Part shown: in pieces, positions 1 to 8,137 of the stretch
Layout of the letters: every line of letters starts with the position of its first letter
How positions within the stretch are numbered: the stretch's first letter is position 1
NCBI RefSeq assembly: GCF_000517625.1
Contig: NZ_CP007058.1
Span: 1-64,000, forward strand
Reading direction: 5' to 3'
Source: Halostagnicola larsenii XH-48
GTDB taxonomy: Archaea; Halobacteriota; Halobacteria; Halobacteriales; Natrialbaceae
Length of the DNA stretch: 64,000 bases
Program-made: the position numbers and the translations under genes
The notes under the pieces: generated by a model
Databases searched by the model: none
Seen by the model: only the letters and a program-made list of their open reading frames with translations
Told to the model about the DNA's origin: nothing

Positions 1-15
1 GTTCCGGTGAAATCG
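1..15 (-). repeat. partial ORB-like repeat, inverted, cut by window edge
   Basis: Read on the minus strand the first bases give TTTCACCGGAAC, the left half of the repeat found at 221, 289, 415 and 1886. The right half would lie outside the window, so the copy may be complete in the chromosome. Its opposite orientation relative to the other copies is typical of origin arrays. Confidence 0.55.
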
Positions 16-220
16 CCGGCAAACCGACTAATGTAGGTTTTCCAAACCGACCCAATCAGTGGACTATACTCCCTACTACTATTAATAATTTGCTATGGAC
101 AGCAATATATCCACTCTCCCGGCTGCAATGTATCTACTTCCACGCTCAGATCTATCATATCGCTTGGAACCTCGTTTGTCGAACCCACGCATATGCACTC
201 ACCGAACCCACGCACTCCCG

Positions 221-240
221 TTCACCGGAAACCCGGTGTG
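221..240 (+). repeat. ORB-like origin repeat 1
   Basis: TTCACCGGAAACCCGGTGTG. The core CACCGG-AAAC-CCGGTG is a perfect 6-base dyad, as expected for a site bound by an Orc1 winged-helix/AAA+ protein. Identical over 20 bases to the copy at 289-308. Confidence 0.75.
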
Positions 241-288
241 TCCGTCTCCAGATCATCGATACCATCCACCCACTACCTCTCGGACCGT

Positions 289-308
289 TTCACCGGAAAC
301 CCGGTGTG
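289..308 (+). repeat. ORB-like origin repeat 2
   Basis: Exact 20-base copy of the repeat at 221-240, in the same orientation and 68 bases further on. Confidence 0.75.
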
Positions 309-414
309 TGCGCGCTCACTCTCGTTTACCTTCTTGCACACTTTGTCTGCGCGGGCTAGTCGTGATATCATCCGATCCGTTTCCCGGCTATCCCGATCCA
401 AACAGTAAAGATAA

Positions 415-434
415 TTCACCGGAAACGTGGTGTC
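415..434 (+). repeat. ORB-like origin repeat 3, adjacent to orc1 start
   Basis: TTCACCGGAAACGTGGTGTC, a variant copy with a weakened right arm. It ends 8 bases before the orc1 start codon at 443, so Orc1 bound here could also repress its own gene (inference). Confidence 0.7.
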
Positions 435-442
435 ATCAACCT

Positions 443-1657
443 ATGTCGAGTTCCGGCGATGATCTGTTCACTCGAGACGATCACATATTCGAGAACAAAG
501 AACTCCTCGAGATCAATCACTTACCAGAGGAGGGCCGTATCGTCGGTCGAGACGACGAGATAGCCGATCTCGCGAACGCTGTCAATCCTGCTATCTTCGG
601 ACAGAGCCCCAGCAATCTGTTGATTTACGGGAAGACGGGAACTGGCAAATCGCTCTGTGCCAAGCATATTTCCGAGCGGCTTGTGAGGGTCGCCAAAGAA
701 GAGGGTGTCACCGCGGAGTTTGCGTACGTCGATTGTGCACAGGACAACACGGAAACGCAGGCCGTCCAGACCATCGCCCATTCGATGAACAATTCGGAGG
801 CCACCGATATCAAAATCCCAGACAAGGGACTGAGTACCTCTACCTACTACAAGCGCCTCTGGCAGGTTCTCGATACGCAGTACGGCGTCGTCCTCATTAT
901 TCTGGACGAAGTCGACAAACTCGATGACGACGATATCCTAATGCAATTGTCTCGCGCGGGCGAGGCCGGCAAGCTAACGGACTGCAAGATCGGCGTCATC
1001 GGTATCAGTAACAAGATCAAGTACAAGGATCGAATGGACGAACGAGTCAAGTCATCGCTTTGCGAGCGAGAGTTCGTCTTCCCACCGTACGACGCCAATC
1101 AACTTCGAGACATTATGCAAGCCCGAAGCGACGCGTTCAAAGATGGCGTGCTCGAGCCGTCGGTCATCCCTCGAGCAGCGGCTCTCGCCGCCCGCGAACA
1201 CGGGGATGCCAGAAAGGCCATCGACATTCTTCGGTACGCCGGGGAGATCGCCCAATCGAACTCGAGCGAAACCGTTCGCGAGGAGTTCGTGGTTCAGGCT
1301 CGCGAACGAGCCGAAACTGACCGCTTCCGCGAGCTGATCCGGGGGTCGACACCACACTCTCGGTACGTACTTCAGGCGCTTGCAGTCCTTTCGCTGAACG
1401 AAACCGACGAGGACGGCTTCCGGACGACCCGTATTTTCGACGTCTACGAGGAGATCTGTCGCCAGGAAGGATCGGATACACTGTCGCTTCGTCGGGTCAG
1501 GGATCTGCTGAAAGAACACGCGTTTCTCGACATCATCGAACAGTCGCGACAGAGCGGCGGAAGTGCTGAAGGAAGTTACACCGAGCATCAACTGCTCGAG
1601 GATCCTGACGTAGTACAGAAGGTCCTCGTCGAGACGGTCGAGTCCAGCCAGCAGTGA
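443..1657 (+). CDS. orc1: Orc1/Cdc6 family replication initiator
   Basis: AAA+ origin-binding ATPase that recognises origin repeats and helps load the MCM helicase. From the ATG at 443 the protein has 404 residues, the usual Orc1/Cdc6 length; the frame is open further upstream to about 95, but that part runs through the origin repeats and encodes no conserved sequence. Walker A is GKTGTGKS (residues 63-70), Walker B is in VVLIILDEVDKLDDDD, followed by a sensor-1-like IGVIGISN; the C-terminal third (LSLNETDEDGFRTTRIFDVYEEIC onward) fits the winged-helix DNA-binding domain. ORB-like repeats lie immediately upstream and about 230 bases downstream. Haloarchaea carry many Orc1 paralogues; which one this is cannot be told here. 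Confidence 0.95.
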   Translation: MSSSGDDLFTRDDHIFENKELLEINHLPEEGRIVGRDDEIADLANAVNPAIFGQSPSNLLIYGKTGTGKSLCAKHISERLVRVAKEEGVTAEFAYVDCAQDNTETQAVQTIAHSMNNSEATDIKIPDKGLSTSTYYKRLWQVLDTQYGVVLIILDEVDKLDDDDILMQLSRAGEAGKLTDCKIGVIGISNKIKYKDRMDERVKSSLCEREFVFPPYDANQLRDIMQARSDAFKDGVLEPSVIPRAAALAAREHGDARKAIDILRYAGEIAQSNSSETVREEFVVQARERAETDRFRELIRGSTPHSRYVLQALAVLSLNETDEDGFRTTRIFDVYEEICRQEGSDTLSLRRVRDLLKEHAFLDIIEQSRQSGGSAEGSYTEHQLLEDPDVVQKVLVETVESSQQ

Positions 1658-1885
1658 CCGATATCCACTCGCCGTTCGGTCGTTGACGCTGTCGATTCTG
1701 TTGTCGCTCACATCACCGCTGTCTACTCAGTTGTCGATCCGATTTCGCTGTCGATCTAATTGACCTGATATCATCCAGTTGATGCTATTTCGGCGCCGTA
1801 GATTTTTCGGAGCCGGTTCGACCGGCGTATTTTCCTTGACAATTCCATACTTTCTGTCGGCCAACAAGCCGGTGAGCCGTCGTTC

Positions 1886-1905
1886 TTCACCGGAAACCCG
1901 GTGTC
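1886..1905 (+). repeat. ORB-like origin repeat 4, downstream of orc1
   Basis: TTCACCGGAAACCCGGTGTC, 19 of 20 bases identical to repeats 1 and 2 and in the same orientation, but on the other side of the orc1 gene. Confidence 0.7.
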
Positions 1906-1940
1906 CGGTTACCGACTTGCGATCCGCTCGAGCGCCCGGA

Positions 1941-1987
1941 TTCTGTGAACTGCGTCACGCGAGTTTCTGTAAACTTCGTCACACGAG
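1941..1987 (+). repeat. imperfect tandem repeat, 2 x 23 bases
   Basis: Units 1941-1963 and 1965-1987 match at 20 of 23 positions (both start TTCTGT and end CACGAG-like). Each contains a CGTCAC core. Function unknown; it lies within the presumed origin flank. Confidence 0.6.
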
Positions 1988-2012
1988 TACTACACCAGTG
2001 CGTGGTGGGTCA

Positions 2013-2031
2013 GACAGGTAGCTGACCTGTC
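2013..2031 (+). terminator. hairpin GACAGGT-AGCTG-ACCTGTC
   Basis: Perfect 7-base stem with a 5-base loop between orc1 and otsA. It could terminate orc1 transcription or be a protein-binding palindrome; there is no T-run directly after it. Confidence 0.35.
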
Positions 2032-2121
2032 CTTGATACGGAGTACTATCGACCAGTATTAGACTACCATGAGGTTGCAGGCGGCGAACCAACCCGTGGG
2101 GAGGCTGTGCTCTTTCAGCGA

Positions 2122-3804
2122 ATGCGAGATATTGAGGAGCGAGGTCAGTCGATCGGACGACGAAATGTGTCTACCACTAACCGTATCGACTCCAACTATC
2201 AGCGTGAAGGGCAAACCGAACTCAGCACGCAGTCTCCGTCTCTGTCCACCGTTTGCCCTGAATCCTTAATCGTAGTTTCGAACCGACAGCCGTACCGCCA
2301 CGAATTCGACGATGCGACCGACGGATCCAGCGACTCCGATTCAGATTCTCGACCGGCCGAAAGCGGCCATTCCACCGAACCTGACCGGAAGATAACGGTC
2401 GACGAGCCGGCCGGTGGCCTTACTGCGGGACTCGATCCAGTCCTCTGTCGTTCGAACGGAACCTGGATCGCGTGGGGTGATGGCGAGGCGGACGAACTAG
2501 CAGTCGATCAGAACGATTGCGTGCACGTGCCCCCAGATGACGAAGCCTATACGCTTCGTCGGCTCTGGCTTTCTGACGAAGCAGTAGATTCGTACTATTA
2601 TGGCTTCAGTAATCGCGTTCTGTGGCCGTTGTGCCACGGATTCGAACATCTCCTAGACGACCGACCGGGGGACCTCGAGTGGTATCGACGAGTCAACGAA
2701 CAGTTCGCGACGGCCGTCTCCGAGCACGTATCCGAGGAGTCGGTGGTCTGGCTGCAGGACTACCACCTCGGCTTCGCGCCGGCACTGATCCGAGAGCGGG
2801 TTCCCGATTCGGTAACGATCGCGCATTTCTGGCACATTCCGTGGCCGTCACCGGAGACGTTTGATCACTGTCCGGCGGGTAGGGAACTGCTGGCCGGATT
2901 GCTCGGGAACGATCTGCTCGGTTTCCACGTCGACCGGTACGCGGAATTGTTCGTGGAGTGTGTCGATACCCACCTTCCTGATGCAACCGTCCATCGTCCC
3001 ACTCGGACGATCAGATACGACGGAAACGAAACTCGAGTCGTAGCGACGCCGATGGGCGTCGATGCACCTACCTACGCGACGACCTCCCGTGAGGTCGATT
3101 CGGGTCAATGGTCCTCGATTTGCTCGAAATACGATATTTCACAGTCGAATGCGATCGGACTCGGCGTCGATCGACTCGATTACACGAAAGGCATTCCGCA
3201 GCGACTCGATGCGCTCGAAACCTTCTTCGAACGAAATCGTCCGTGGCGCGGGCAGTTTACGTTCGTTCAGAAAGCGACGCCATCCCGGACGAACATCCCT
3301 GCGTACCAGCAGTTAGGGGAGACTGTCCGACAGCGAGTTGAGCGAATCAACGACCGATTCGGGACCGATGAGTGGCAACCGATCGTCTACACGGAAGACA
3401 TCCTTCCCCAGGAAGACCTGTGTGCGCTGTACCGGAACGCAGATGTCATGGTCGTCAGTCCAGTCAGCGATGGAATGAACCTGGTCGCACAGGAGTACCT
3501 GGCCTCGAATGTCGACGAATCTGGGGCGCTCGTGTTGAGCAATCGAGCCGGTGCACACGAAATGCTCGGCTCGCACGCGTATACGATCGCACCCGACAGA
3601 ACCGATCACTTCGCCGACACCCTCGAGCGTGTCTTAACGACGGCTCGAGGGGAGAAACGGCAACGAATATCGGTGCTTCGAGACCGTGTGTTCGACGCTG
3701 ATCTGGACTCGTGGATGCGAGATCAGTTCGTTCAGATGCAGCGTCTCCGTACCGGTACTGATAGCTACGACGATCTGTCGAACGGATATCAGTCACCGGT
3801 GTAA
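2122..3804 (+). CDS. otsA: trehalose-6-phosphate synthase (GT20)
   Basis: Transfers glucose from a nucleotide-glucose donor to glucose 6-phosphate, making trehalose 6-phosphate for compatible-solute synthesis. GT20 hallmarks are the N-terminal strand LIVVSNRQPY, the glycine loop PAGGLTAGLDP, WLQDYHLGFAP, the long central block ending GVDRLDYTKGIPQRLDA, and DGMNLVAQEYLA. About 50 residues precede the first family strand and an acidic Ser/Asp-rich insertion (SDSDSDSRP) separates that strand from the glycine loop, unlike bacterial OtsA; a haloadaptive tail is likely. The start is uncertain: a GTG at 2107 sits only a few bases after a GGGGAGG, and the ATG at 2122 is the alternative used here. otsB follows after 2 bases, so the two are surely co-transcribed. 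Confidence 0.93.
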   Translation: MRDIEERGQSIGRRNVSTTNRIDSNYQREGQTELSTQSPSLSTVCPESLIVVSNRQPYRHEFDDATDGSSDSDSDSRPAESGHSTEPDRKITVDEPAGGLTAGLDPVLCRSNGTWIAWGDGEADELAVDQNDCVHVPPDDEAYTLRRLWLSDEAVDSYYYGFSNRVLWPLCHGFEHLLDDRPGDLEWYRRVNEQFATAVSEHVSEESVVWLQDYHLGFAPALIRERVPDSVTIAHFWHIPWPSPETFDHCPAGRELLAGLLGNDLLGFHVDRYAELFVECVDTHLPDATVHRPTRTIRYDGNETRVVATPMGVDAPTYATTSREVDSGQWSSICSKYDISQSNAIGLGVDRLDYTKGIPQRLDALETFFERNRPWRGQFTFVQKATPSRTNIPAYQQLGETVRQRVERINDRFGTDEWQPIVYTEDILPQEDLCALYRNADVMVVSPVSDGMNLVAQEYLASNVDESGALVLSNRAGAHEMLGSHAYTIAPDRTDHFADTLERVLTTARGEKRQRISVLRDRVFDADLDSWMRDQFVQMQRLRTGTDSYDDLSNGYQSPV

Positions 3805-3806
3805 CG

Positions 3807-4655
3807 ATGCTGAAGGATATTCCAAGCCCCGTCGACGAGCAGTTGCCACGAATCCGGTCAGCGGTTCGCGAGGCGAACAACATCTTGCTCTGTCTCGACT
3901 TCGACGGGACGCTGGCACCCATCGTCGACGATCCGGCGAAGGCAACACCGACCGATGCAGTAGTCGACGCACTGGAGGACCTCTCTTCGAATCCAACGAT
4001 TCGGACAGCAGTCGTGAGTGGTCGCTCTCTCACCGATGTTCGCTCTCGAGTCGATAGCCCGAATCTCTTCGCAGGAAATCACGGGCTCGAAATCCAGCGC
4101 AATGGCTCGATTTCGGTCCATCCGATCGCCCAGAAACGAGCGACGCTTGTCGACACTGTCTGTTCGCAACTTGCGAAAACGTTTGAGCCCGTCCCACACT
4201 GTTGGGTCGAAAATAAACGGTTGACGGGGTCAGTTCACTTTCGGTTGGCCTCAACTCATCGACTCGAGACGATCAAGAACGTCGCGAAGTCGGTCATCAA
4301 GCGAATCGGTCAGGGTCTTCTGGAGCATTCGTATGGGAAACGCGTTATCGAAATCTCCCCACGGATTCCATGGGGAAAAGGTAACGCTGTCGAGTTGCTC
4401 GAGCTTTCAGCGCCGACGGATTCGCTGGTCGTCTACCTCGGCGACGATACGACCGATGAGTCGGCATTCGAGGTCGTCGAACCCGATGGGATCGGAATTC
4501 GCGTCGGTGGGCCGTCCACGTCTTGGGCGTCCGCTCGAGTCAGGTCGCCTGCTGCGGTCGCCTCGTTTTTGCACTGGATCGGGACTGCAGGACCGCCACA
4601 CGCGACCGAGACCCCGGCGAAGCTTGAAGAGACACTTTCCCAGCGGTCCGCATAG
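3807..4655 (+). CDS. otsB: trehalose-6-phosphate phosphatase
   Basis: HAD-superfamily phosphatase that removes the phosphate from trehalose 6-phosphate to give trehalose in the cytoplasm. Motif I is LDFDGTLAP with nucleophile Asp31 and acid/base Asp33; motif II is AVVSGRS near residues 69-73; the motif III lysine lies in WGKG (189-192) and the metal-binding GDDTTDE is at 212-218. At 282 residues it has the normal length. The ATG follows the otsA stop by 2 bases, so the pair is a two-gene trehalose operon. The C-terminal 25 residues beyond the last HAD strand look unconserved. Confidence 0.94.
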   Translation: MLKDIPSPVDEQLPRIRSAVREANNILLCLDFDGTLAPIVDDPAKATPTDAVVDALEDLSSNPTIRTAVVSGRSLTDVRSRVDSPNLFAGNHGLEIQRNGSISVHPIAQKRATLVDTVCSQLAKTFEPVPHCWVENKRLTGSVHFRLASTHRLETIKNVAKSVIKRIGQGLLEHSYGKRVIEISPRIPWGKGNAVELLELSAPTDSLVVYLGDDTTDESAFEVVEPDGIGIRVGGPSTSWASARVRSPAAVASFLHWIGTAGPPHATETPAKLEETLSQRSA

Positions 4656-4889
4656 CCGCTTTCGAGAAACCCACCCATGAACCCACCTTCGTTCCCGAAG
4701 CACTTCGCAGGTAGTTCCACCTCCTCAGCCAGCAGCGATGACGCGATACACACTAGCATGCCGATCAGCCGATTTCTCGCCACATCGATGTTGGTACTGA
4801 TTACCAGTGCTTGTACGGGCGTTTCTCGAGCTAAAGCCGAAAGTATTAGTTACCACTGGAAATAGAGTACAGTACAAGAGCAATTAGAG

Positions 4890-5240
4890 ATGAAACTTAG
4901 ACAACCAACCGATTTCCTGATCCTCGAGTCACTTGAGGACAAAGGACGCAACGTCGCAACGAACCTCTCTGCGCACACGGACAAGAGTCGAAAGAATATC
5001 AACACTCGATTGCCAGTTCTCGAGGACTACGGACTCGTCGAGAAGATTGGCCCCGCCAAACGTTCCGGGCTGTACGAAATTACATCGCTCGGAAAGGCCG
5101 CACTGGTTTACCAGGACCAGTACGACGAAGTGGACGATTTCGAGGAACTCATCGAAGGGCCCTCCGCTGGCAATGTTGAATCGGCAGGCGCCTCGGCGAC
5201 GAGTTTCGCTCGTGGCGAGGAAGACACAGACGACGAATAA
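4890..5240 (+). CDS. winged-helix transcriptional regulator (PhiH1-repressor-like)
   Basis: A 116-residue DNA-binding protein. Residues 4-75 form a winged helix: PTDFLILESLEDKGRNVATN (first helices), HTDKSRKNINTRLPVLEDYG (recognition helix) and a wing ending SGLYEITSLGKAAL. This is the layout of the short haloarchaeal regulators often named after the PhiH1 phage repressor. The tail after residue 85 is acidic and disordered. It stands alone between otsB and the Bat-like gene, which reads toward it. Target genes are unknown. Confidence 0.8.
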   Translation: MKLRQPTDFLILESLEDKGRNVATNLSAHTDKSRKNINTRLPVLEDYGLVEKIGPAKRSGLYEITSLGKAALVYQDQYDEVDDFEELIEGPSAGNVESAGASATSFARGEEDTDDE

Positions 5241-5336
5241 CGACGTTCTGGTTATTCGCGGCCACCGAGATCCAGCAGTAGCAACTGCTACGATGACGTC
5301 TCGAAACCGGCCCAGTATGCGTTTCTCCGGATCTCC

Positions 5337-7328
5337 TCAGATGTCGAAATTCGTTCTCGTTCCTTCCTCGAGAAATTCACGGAGAAGTTCCTGTAGTGCC
5401 TTTCGAAGGTGCTGGTGCATCGTTGGCGGCGCAACGTCCATCGCCTGGGCGATTTCTTCGCCCGTGCTTCCACGGGGCCAATCGAAGTAGCCGCCATAGT
5501 ACGCCAGCCGAAGTGTCGTAAGTTGCTTTTCCGTCAGCGTATCGAGGATTCGATCCTGCTTTTCCGCCATCGTCTGTACGGATCGGTCGACCTCCCGTCT
5601 GGCGACGAGTTCGGTATTCTGGTATATTCGCCCGAGCGCGTTGAGGATCTCTCTGATGTCCGCATCTCTTGGGACGTCAAGGAGGCAGGTTCCGACGTTG
5701 TCCTCGACAGTAATATCCCTGATTGCCACGCCGAGATTCGAGAGCGCGCGGACTCCCGATTCGACGAGTCGAAGTTCGATGATACACTGCTGGTTTCCGC
5801 TGTGGACGACGCGACATTCTTGGACGGAATCGTGCTGATTTGCCTCTTCACGCACGATTTCACCGTCGATACCGTCGACTAGAACGTACTGATACGTCTT
5901 CCCACTCGTCGTCGTTCCCGCCCACTTCAGCGAACACGTGCAGTCGTATTTCTCCGATAGATCGAACGAAATAGCGTTTCCATCGTCGATTCTAATCTCG
6001 AGTTCGACGACCGAATCAGAAAAGAGGAGCTGTCGGTTTTTCACCGCATTAATCGAGAACCCGATCGATTCACCCAGCAATCGAAAACTATCGCACTCTC
6101 TCGAGCCGAACGCATTTGTTCTGGTCGCAAATACGGCGAGAACGCCGTAGACGACCTCGTCGTGATCGATCGGAACCACGATTGCCGAATTGATGTCGTG
6201 GTCGGTGCCGATGTTTGCGAGCGGTTCAGGGAGCTGATTCCCGTGGGTGCCATTGCTGAACGATTGTATTTCGCCAGTCTCGAGGAGACGGTCGTACTCG
6301 AGATTTTGTTCGAGCAGTGCTTTCAGTTCGGAATCCATTCCGCCGCTGCCAACCCGATACAAGACGCTGGATTCACTCCCAATTCCTGCGATGACGGCAC
6401 AGCGATAGAGGTCCGATTCGACGAGTCGATCGCACACGTTTCGCTCGATCGCGGACCGAGTCGGTGCTTCGACGACCGTTTTGATGACCTCTTTGATGAT
6501 CTCGTTGATTTCGTTCGTCCGCTCGAGGCGCTCGTGTCGAGATCGCAATTTCTGCTGTTTTGCTCGCAGATCCGTAATATCTCTGGCGAGCCAGACGACT
6601 GCTCGAACGTCGTTGATCGGTTCGTCTATGAGAACGACGCGGGCTTCGAACCGCCGGACACCTTCGACTGTCTGTGCTGTGTATTCGATCGATTGGATCT
6701 CGCCGCTTTCGATAGTTCGGGTGACGCAGTTTTGTAACTCGGTCGCAACCGGCGTCGGAAAAACGTCGTCGAGCTTCAGTCCGATGAGATCGTCTGCAGG
6801 AAGCGAGTACAGATTCGAGGCATCGGCACTGATCTGTGCGTCGAGGTACGTGCCGTTTTCGTCGATGATAAATGCTTCTTCCGGAAGCGCCCGTCCGAAC
6901 AGCTGTTCGTCTTCGTCGACCGCGTGTCCCATCGGGATTCCTACCTGCCCGAGGTGTGTCGCTTGCTGTTCGAGCGCGTCGACGATGCGATCGACGGCTG
7001 CCGTCGTCGACTGTTCGAAGACGTAGTCAGTAGCCCCTTCTCGAAAGGCGACCGTCGCTAGGCGCTCGCTCCCATTTCTCGGCGCAACGACGACCTTTTG
7101 GGCTGTATTACCCGGTTGAATCCGTTCGAGAACCGCCTTAACGGTTTCTGGATCCTCGAGTTCCAACACGATTCCAGTTTGGCCGGTCGCGGCGTAGGGT
7201 GGCGTGTCCTCTGCCGGATCGCTGATCTGGTGGACGCTCACGCGATCGTCTTCGTCGAATGCAGGTTTCAGCCGACTTCGATCTGCTGTCGAAACTAGCG
7301 CGACATCGTGGGGGATATCATCACTCAT
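5337..7328 (-). CDS. Bat-like sensor/transcription regulator: PAS, GAF, bacterio-opsin activator HTH
   Basis: A 663-residue cytoplasmic regulator of the bacterio-opsin-activator type. About 125 N-terminal residues look like a degenerate receiver-like fold; a PAS domain follows (about 133-255, from EEAFIIDENGTYLDAQISAD to VWLARDITDL), then a helical linker, a GAF domain (about 285-425, with CAVIAGIGSESSVLYRVGSG), the Bat-specific beta domain (VVELEIRIDDGNAISFDLS) and a C-terminal HTH_10 domain (LTEKQLTTLRLAYYGGYFDW, then a GSTGEEIAQAMDVAPPTMHQ helix-turn-helix). It probably senses a small ligand or redox/light state and switches a few genes; target not readable. The start overlaps the end of a small upstream reading frame (7321-7539). 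Confidence 0.9.
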   Translation of the reverse strand: MSDDIPHDVALVSTADRSRLKPAFDEDDRVSVHQISDPAEDTPPYAATGQTGIVLELEDPETVKAVLERIQPGNTAQKVVVAPRNGSERLATVAFREGATDYVFEQSTTAAVDRIVDALEQQATHLGQVGIPMGHAVDEDEQLFGRALPEEAFIIDENGTYLDAQISADASNLYSLPADDLIGLKLDDVFPTPVATELQNCVTRTIESGEIQSIEYTAQTVEGVRRFEARVVLIDEPINDVRAVVWLARDITDLRAKQQKLRSRHERLERTNEINEIIKEVIKTVVEAPTRSAIERNVCDRLVESDLYRCAVIAGIGSESSVLYRVGSGGMDSELKALLEQNLEYDRLLETGEIQSFSNGTHGNQLPEPLANIGTDHDINSAIVVPIDHDEVVYGVLAVFATRTNAFGSRECDSFRLLGESIGFSINAVKNRQLLFSDSVVELEIRIDDGNAISFDLSEKYDCTCSLKWAGTTTSGKTYQYVLVDGIDGEIVREEANQHDSVQECRVVHSGNQQCIIELRLVESGVRALSNLGVAIRDITVEDNVGTCLLDVPRDADIREILNALGRIYQNTELVARREVDRSVQTMAEKQDRILDTLTEKQLTTLRLAYYGGYFDWPRGSTGEEIAQAMDVAPPTMHQHLRKALQELLREFLEEGTRTNFDI

Positions 7329-7539
7329 ATACTGTTAATAGATTATAATTCTGTGAATATGTGTGACGCACTAACTCACCGGTCATTTCCATCAAATGGT
7401 TGCTGTAGTGAAACAAAAAGGTAGTGGTCTGCTTCTCGAATACAGCAGCTAGTTTTGCGTTTCGTCCGTGGTACCAACTCCGCCGATGTGAGCCTCTCTT
7501 GAAAAAGTCACACTCAGAACACTCGAGTTCATGGGACAC
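7321..7539 (-). CDS. possible small zinc-finger-like protein overlapping the Bat-like gene start
   Basis: A 72-residue reading frame that begins MSHELECSECDFF, a Cys-x2-Cys knuckle like those of small haloarchaeal zinc-finger proteins, and later has HYSNHLMEMTGELV, which could be a degraded second half (such proteins often end in His-rich HxxxTGH stretches). Its stop TGA overlaps the start region of the Bat-like gene (8 bases), as in coupled genes. The middle is compositionally poor and I cannot exclude a decayed gene or chance frame. Confidence 0.3.
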   Translation of the reverse strand: MSHELECSECDFFKRGSHRRSWYHGRNAKLAAVFEKQTTTFLFHYSNHLMEMTGELVRHTYSQNYNLLTVYE

Positions 7540-7611
7540 CCTTCGTACTAATCTGTTACCGAAGCCGTTTCGGTGAGGTCGGCAACTCCTGAAATAGCGG
7601 TCACGGGGCGA

Positions 7612-7863
7612 CTAGATTTCACCCTGATCTTTCAAATCTTCGATCACGTCGTCGACGAAGGCGTCGACGGATTCGTAGGGGAAGTCCCCACCGGACAGTT
7701 TCGTGTTCAGTTCCATCGCCGTCATCGAGAAATCCTCGGACTCGAATTTCGTTCCGGGTCCGTTTGGAAGCGCCGGAACGAGGTCCATTGGACTCGAAAT
7801 GGGGTAGTCTGCGCCTTCGAACGCCTCGGTCATCTGGTCTCGGAGTTCAGCTTCATCTGCCAT
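7612..7863 (-). CDS. MTH865-family small protein, copy 1
   Basis: An 83-residue acidic protein resembling the MTH865 family (small helical proteins of unknown function from archaea): LRDQMTEAFEGADYPISSPM, then DLVPALPNGPGTKFES, EDFSMTAMEL and FPYESVDAFVDDVIEDL. The start at MADE is chosen because a TATA-like TTTATTATTTATC (7885-7897 on this strand) lies about 27 bases upstream, giving a leaderless message; the frame is open further upstream without conserved sequence. A paralogue sits at 12141-12425. No function can be assigned. Confidence 0.82.
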   Translation of the reverse strand: MADEAELRDQMTEAFEGADYPISSPMDLVPALPNGPGTKFESEDFSMTAMELNTKLSGGDFPYESVDAFVDDVIEDLKDQGEI

Positions 7864-8101
7864 TGCAGCCCATAGTAACGTACGATAAATAATAAACCTG
7901 TTTATGCGTCTTATAGATGTATAGACAATAGTATTCCTTCGAGAACTGGTCGCTCGCATGAGTGCGAACCCTGGTTTCCCGCTCGAGTTATCATATCTTT
8001 CCCATTTTCATCCGTCTCCGTATCGATCAGAACCGTCGGTACGCTACTCTATACCTCGTAGCTGTACAATTTTATCTTTGTGCGCATATGTGATGCTCTC
8101 C

Positions 8102-8113
8102 AAAACTATAATT
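8102..8113 (+). promoter_or_regulatory. TATA box of the ribbon-helix-helix gene
   Basis: AAAACTATAATT centred about 30 bases before the ATG at 8138, the spacing of a leaderless haloarchaeal promoter; it supports that start over the longer frame reaching back to 7958. Confidence 0.5.
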
Positions 8114-8137
8114 ACCCCACGTCGTGTGTCTCTCACT

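Larger units (their letters stand above)
1..442. other. putative replication origin region upstream of orc1
   Basis: No convincing gene lies here. The stretch holds three full copies of an origin-recognition-like repeat (221-240, 289-308, 415-434) and half a copy in the opposite orientation at the window edge (1-15). A short AT-rich patch (about 62-95, containing TATTAATAATTTG) sits between the inverted half copy and the others and could be a duplex-unwinding element or the orc1 promoter. Repeats flanking an Orc1/Cdc6 gene are the usual signature of haloarchaeal origins; use of this site as an origin is inference. Confidence 0.75.
1658..2121. other. non-coding flank between orc1 and otsA with origin-like elements
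   Basis: I see no gene. The stretch contains an ORB-like repeat (1886-1905), an imperfect tandem duplication (1941-1987) and a hairpin (2013-2031), so it may be the second arm of the origin as well as the orc1 terminator and otsA promoter region. Confidence 0.6.

Noticed and set aside
95-442. N-terminal extension of the Orc1 reading frame
   Set aside because: It runs through the origin repeats and has no conserved sequence; Orc1/Cdc6 length is normal from 443.
4677-4865. 62-codon frame between otsB and the winged-helix gene
   Set aside because: Ser/Thr-rich, not acidic, no family resemblance and it covers the promoter of the next gene.
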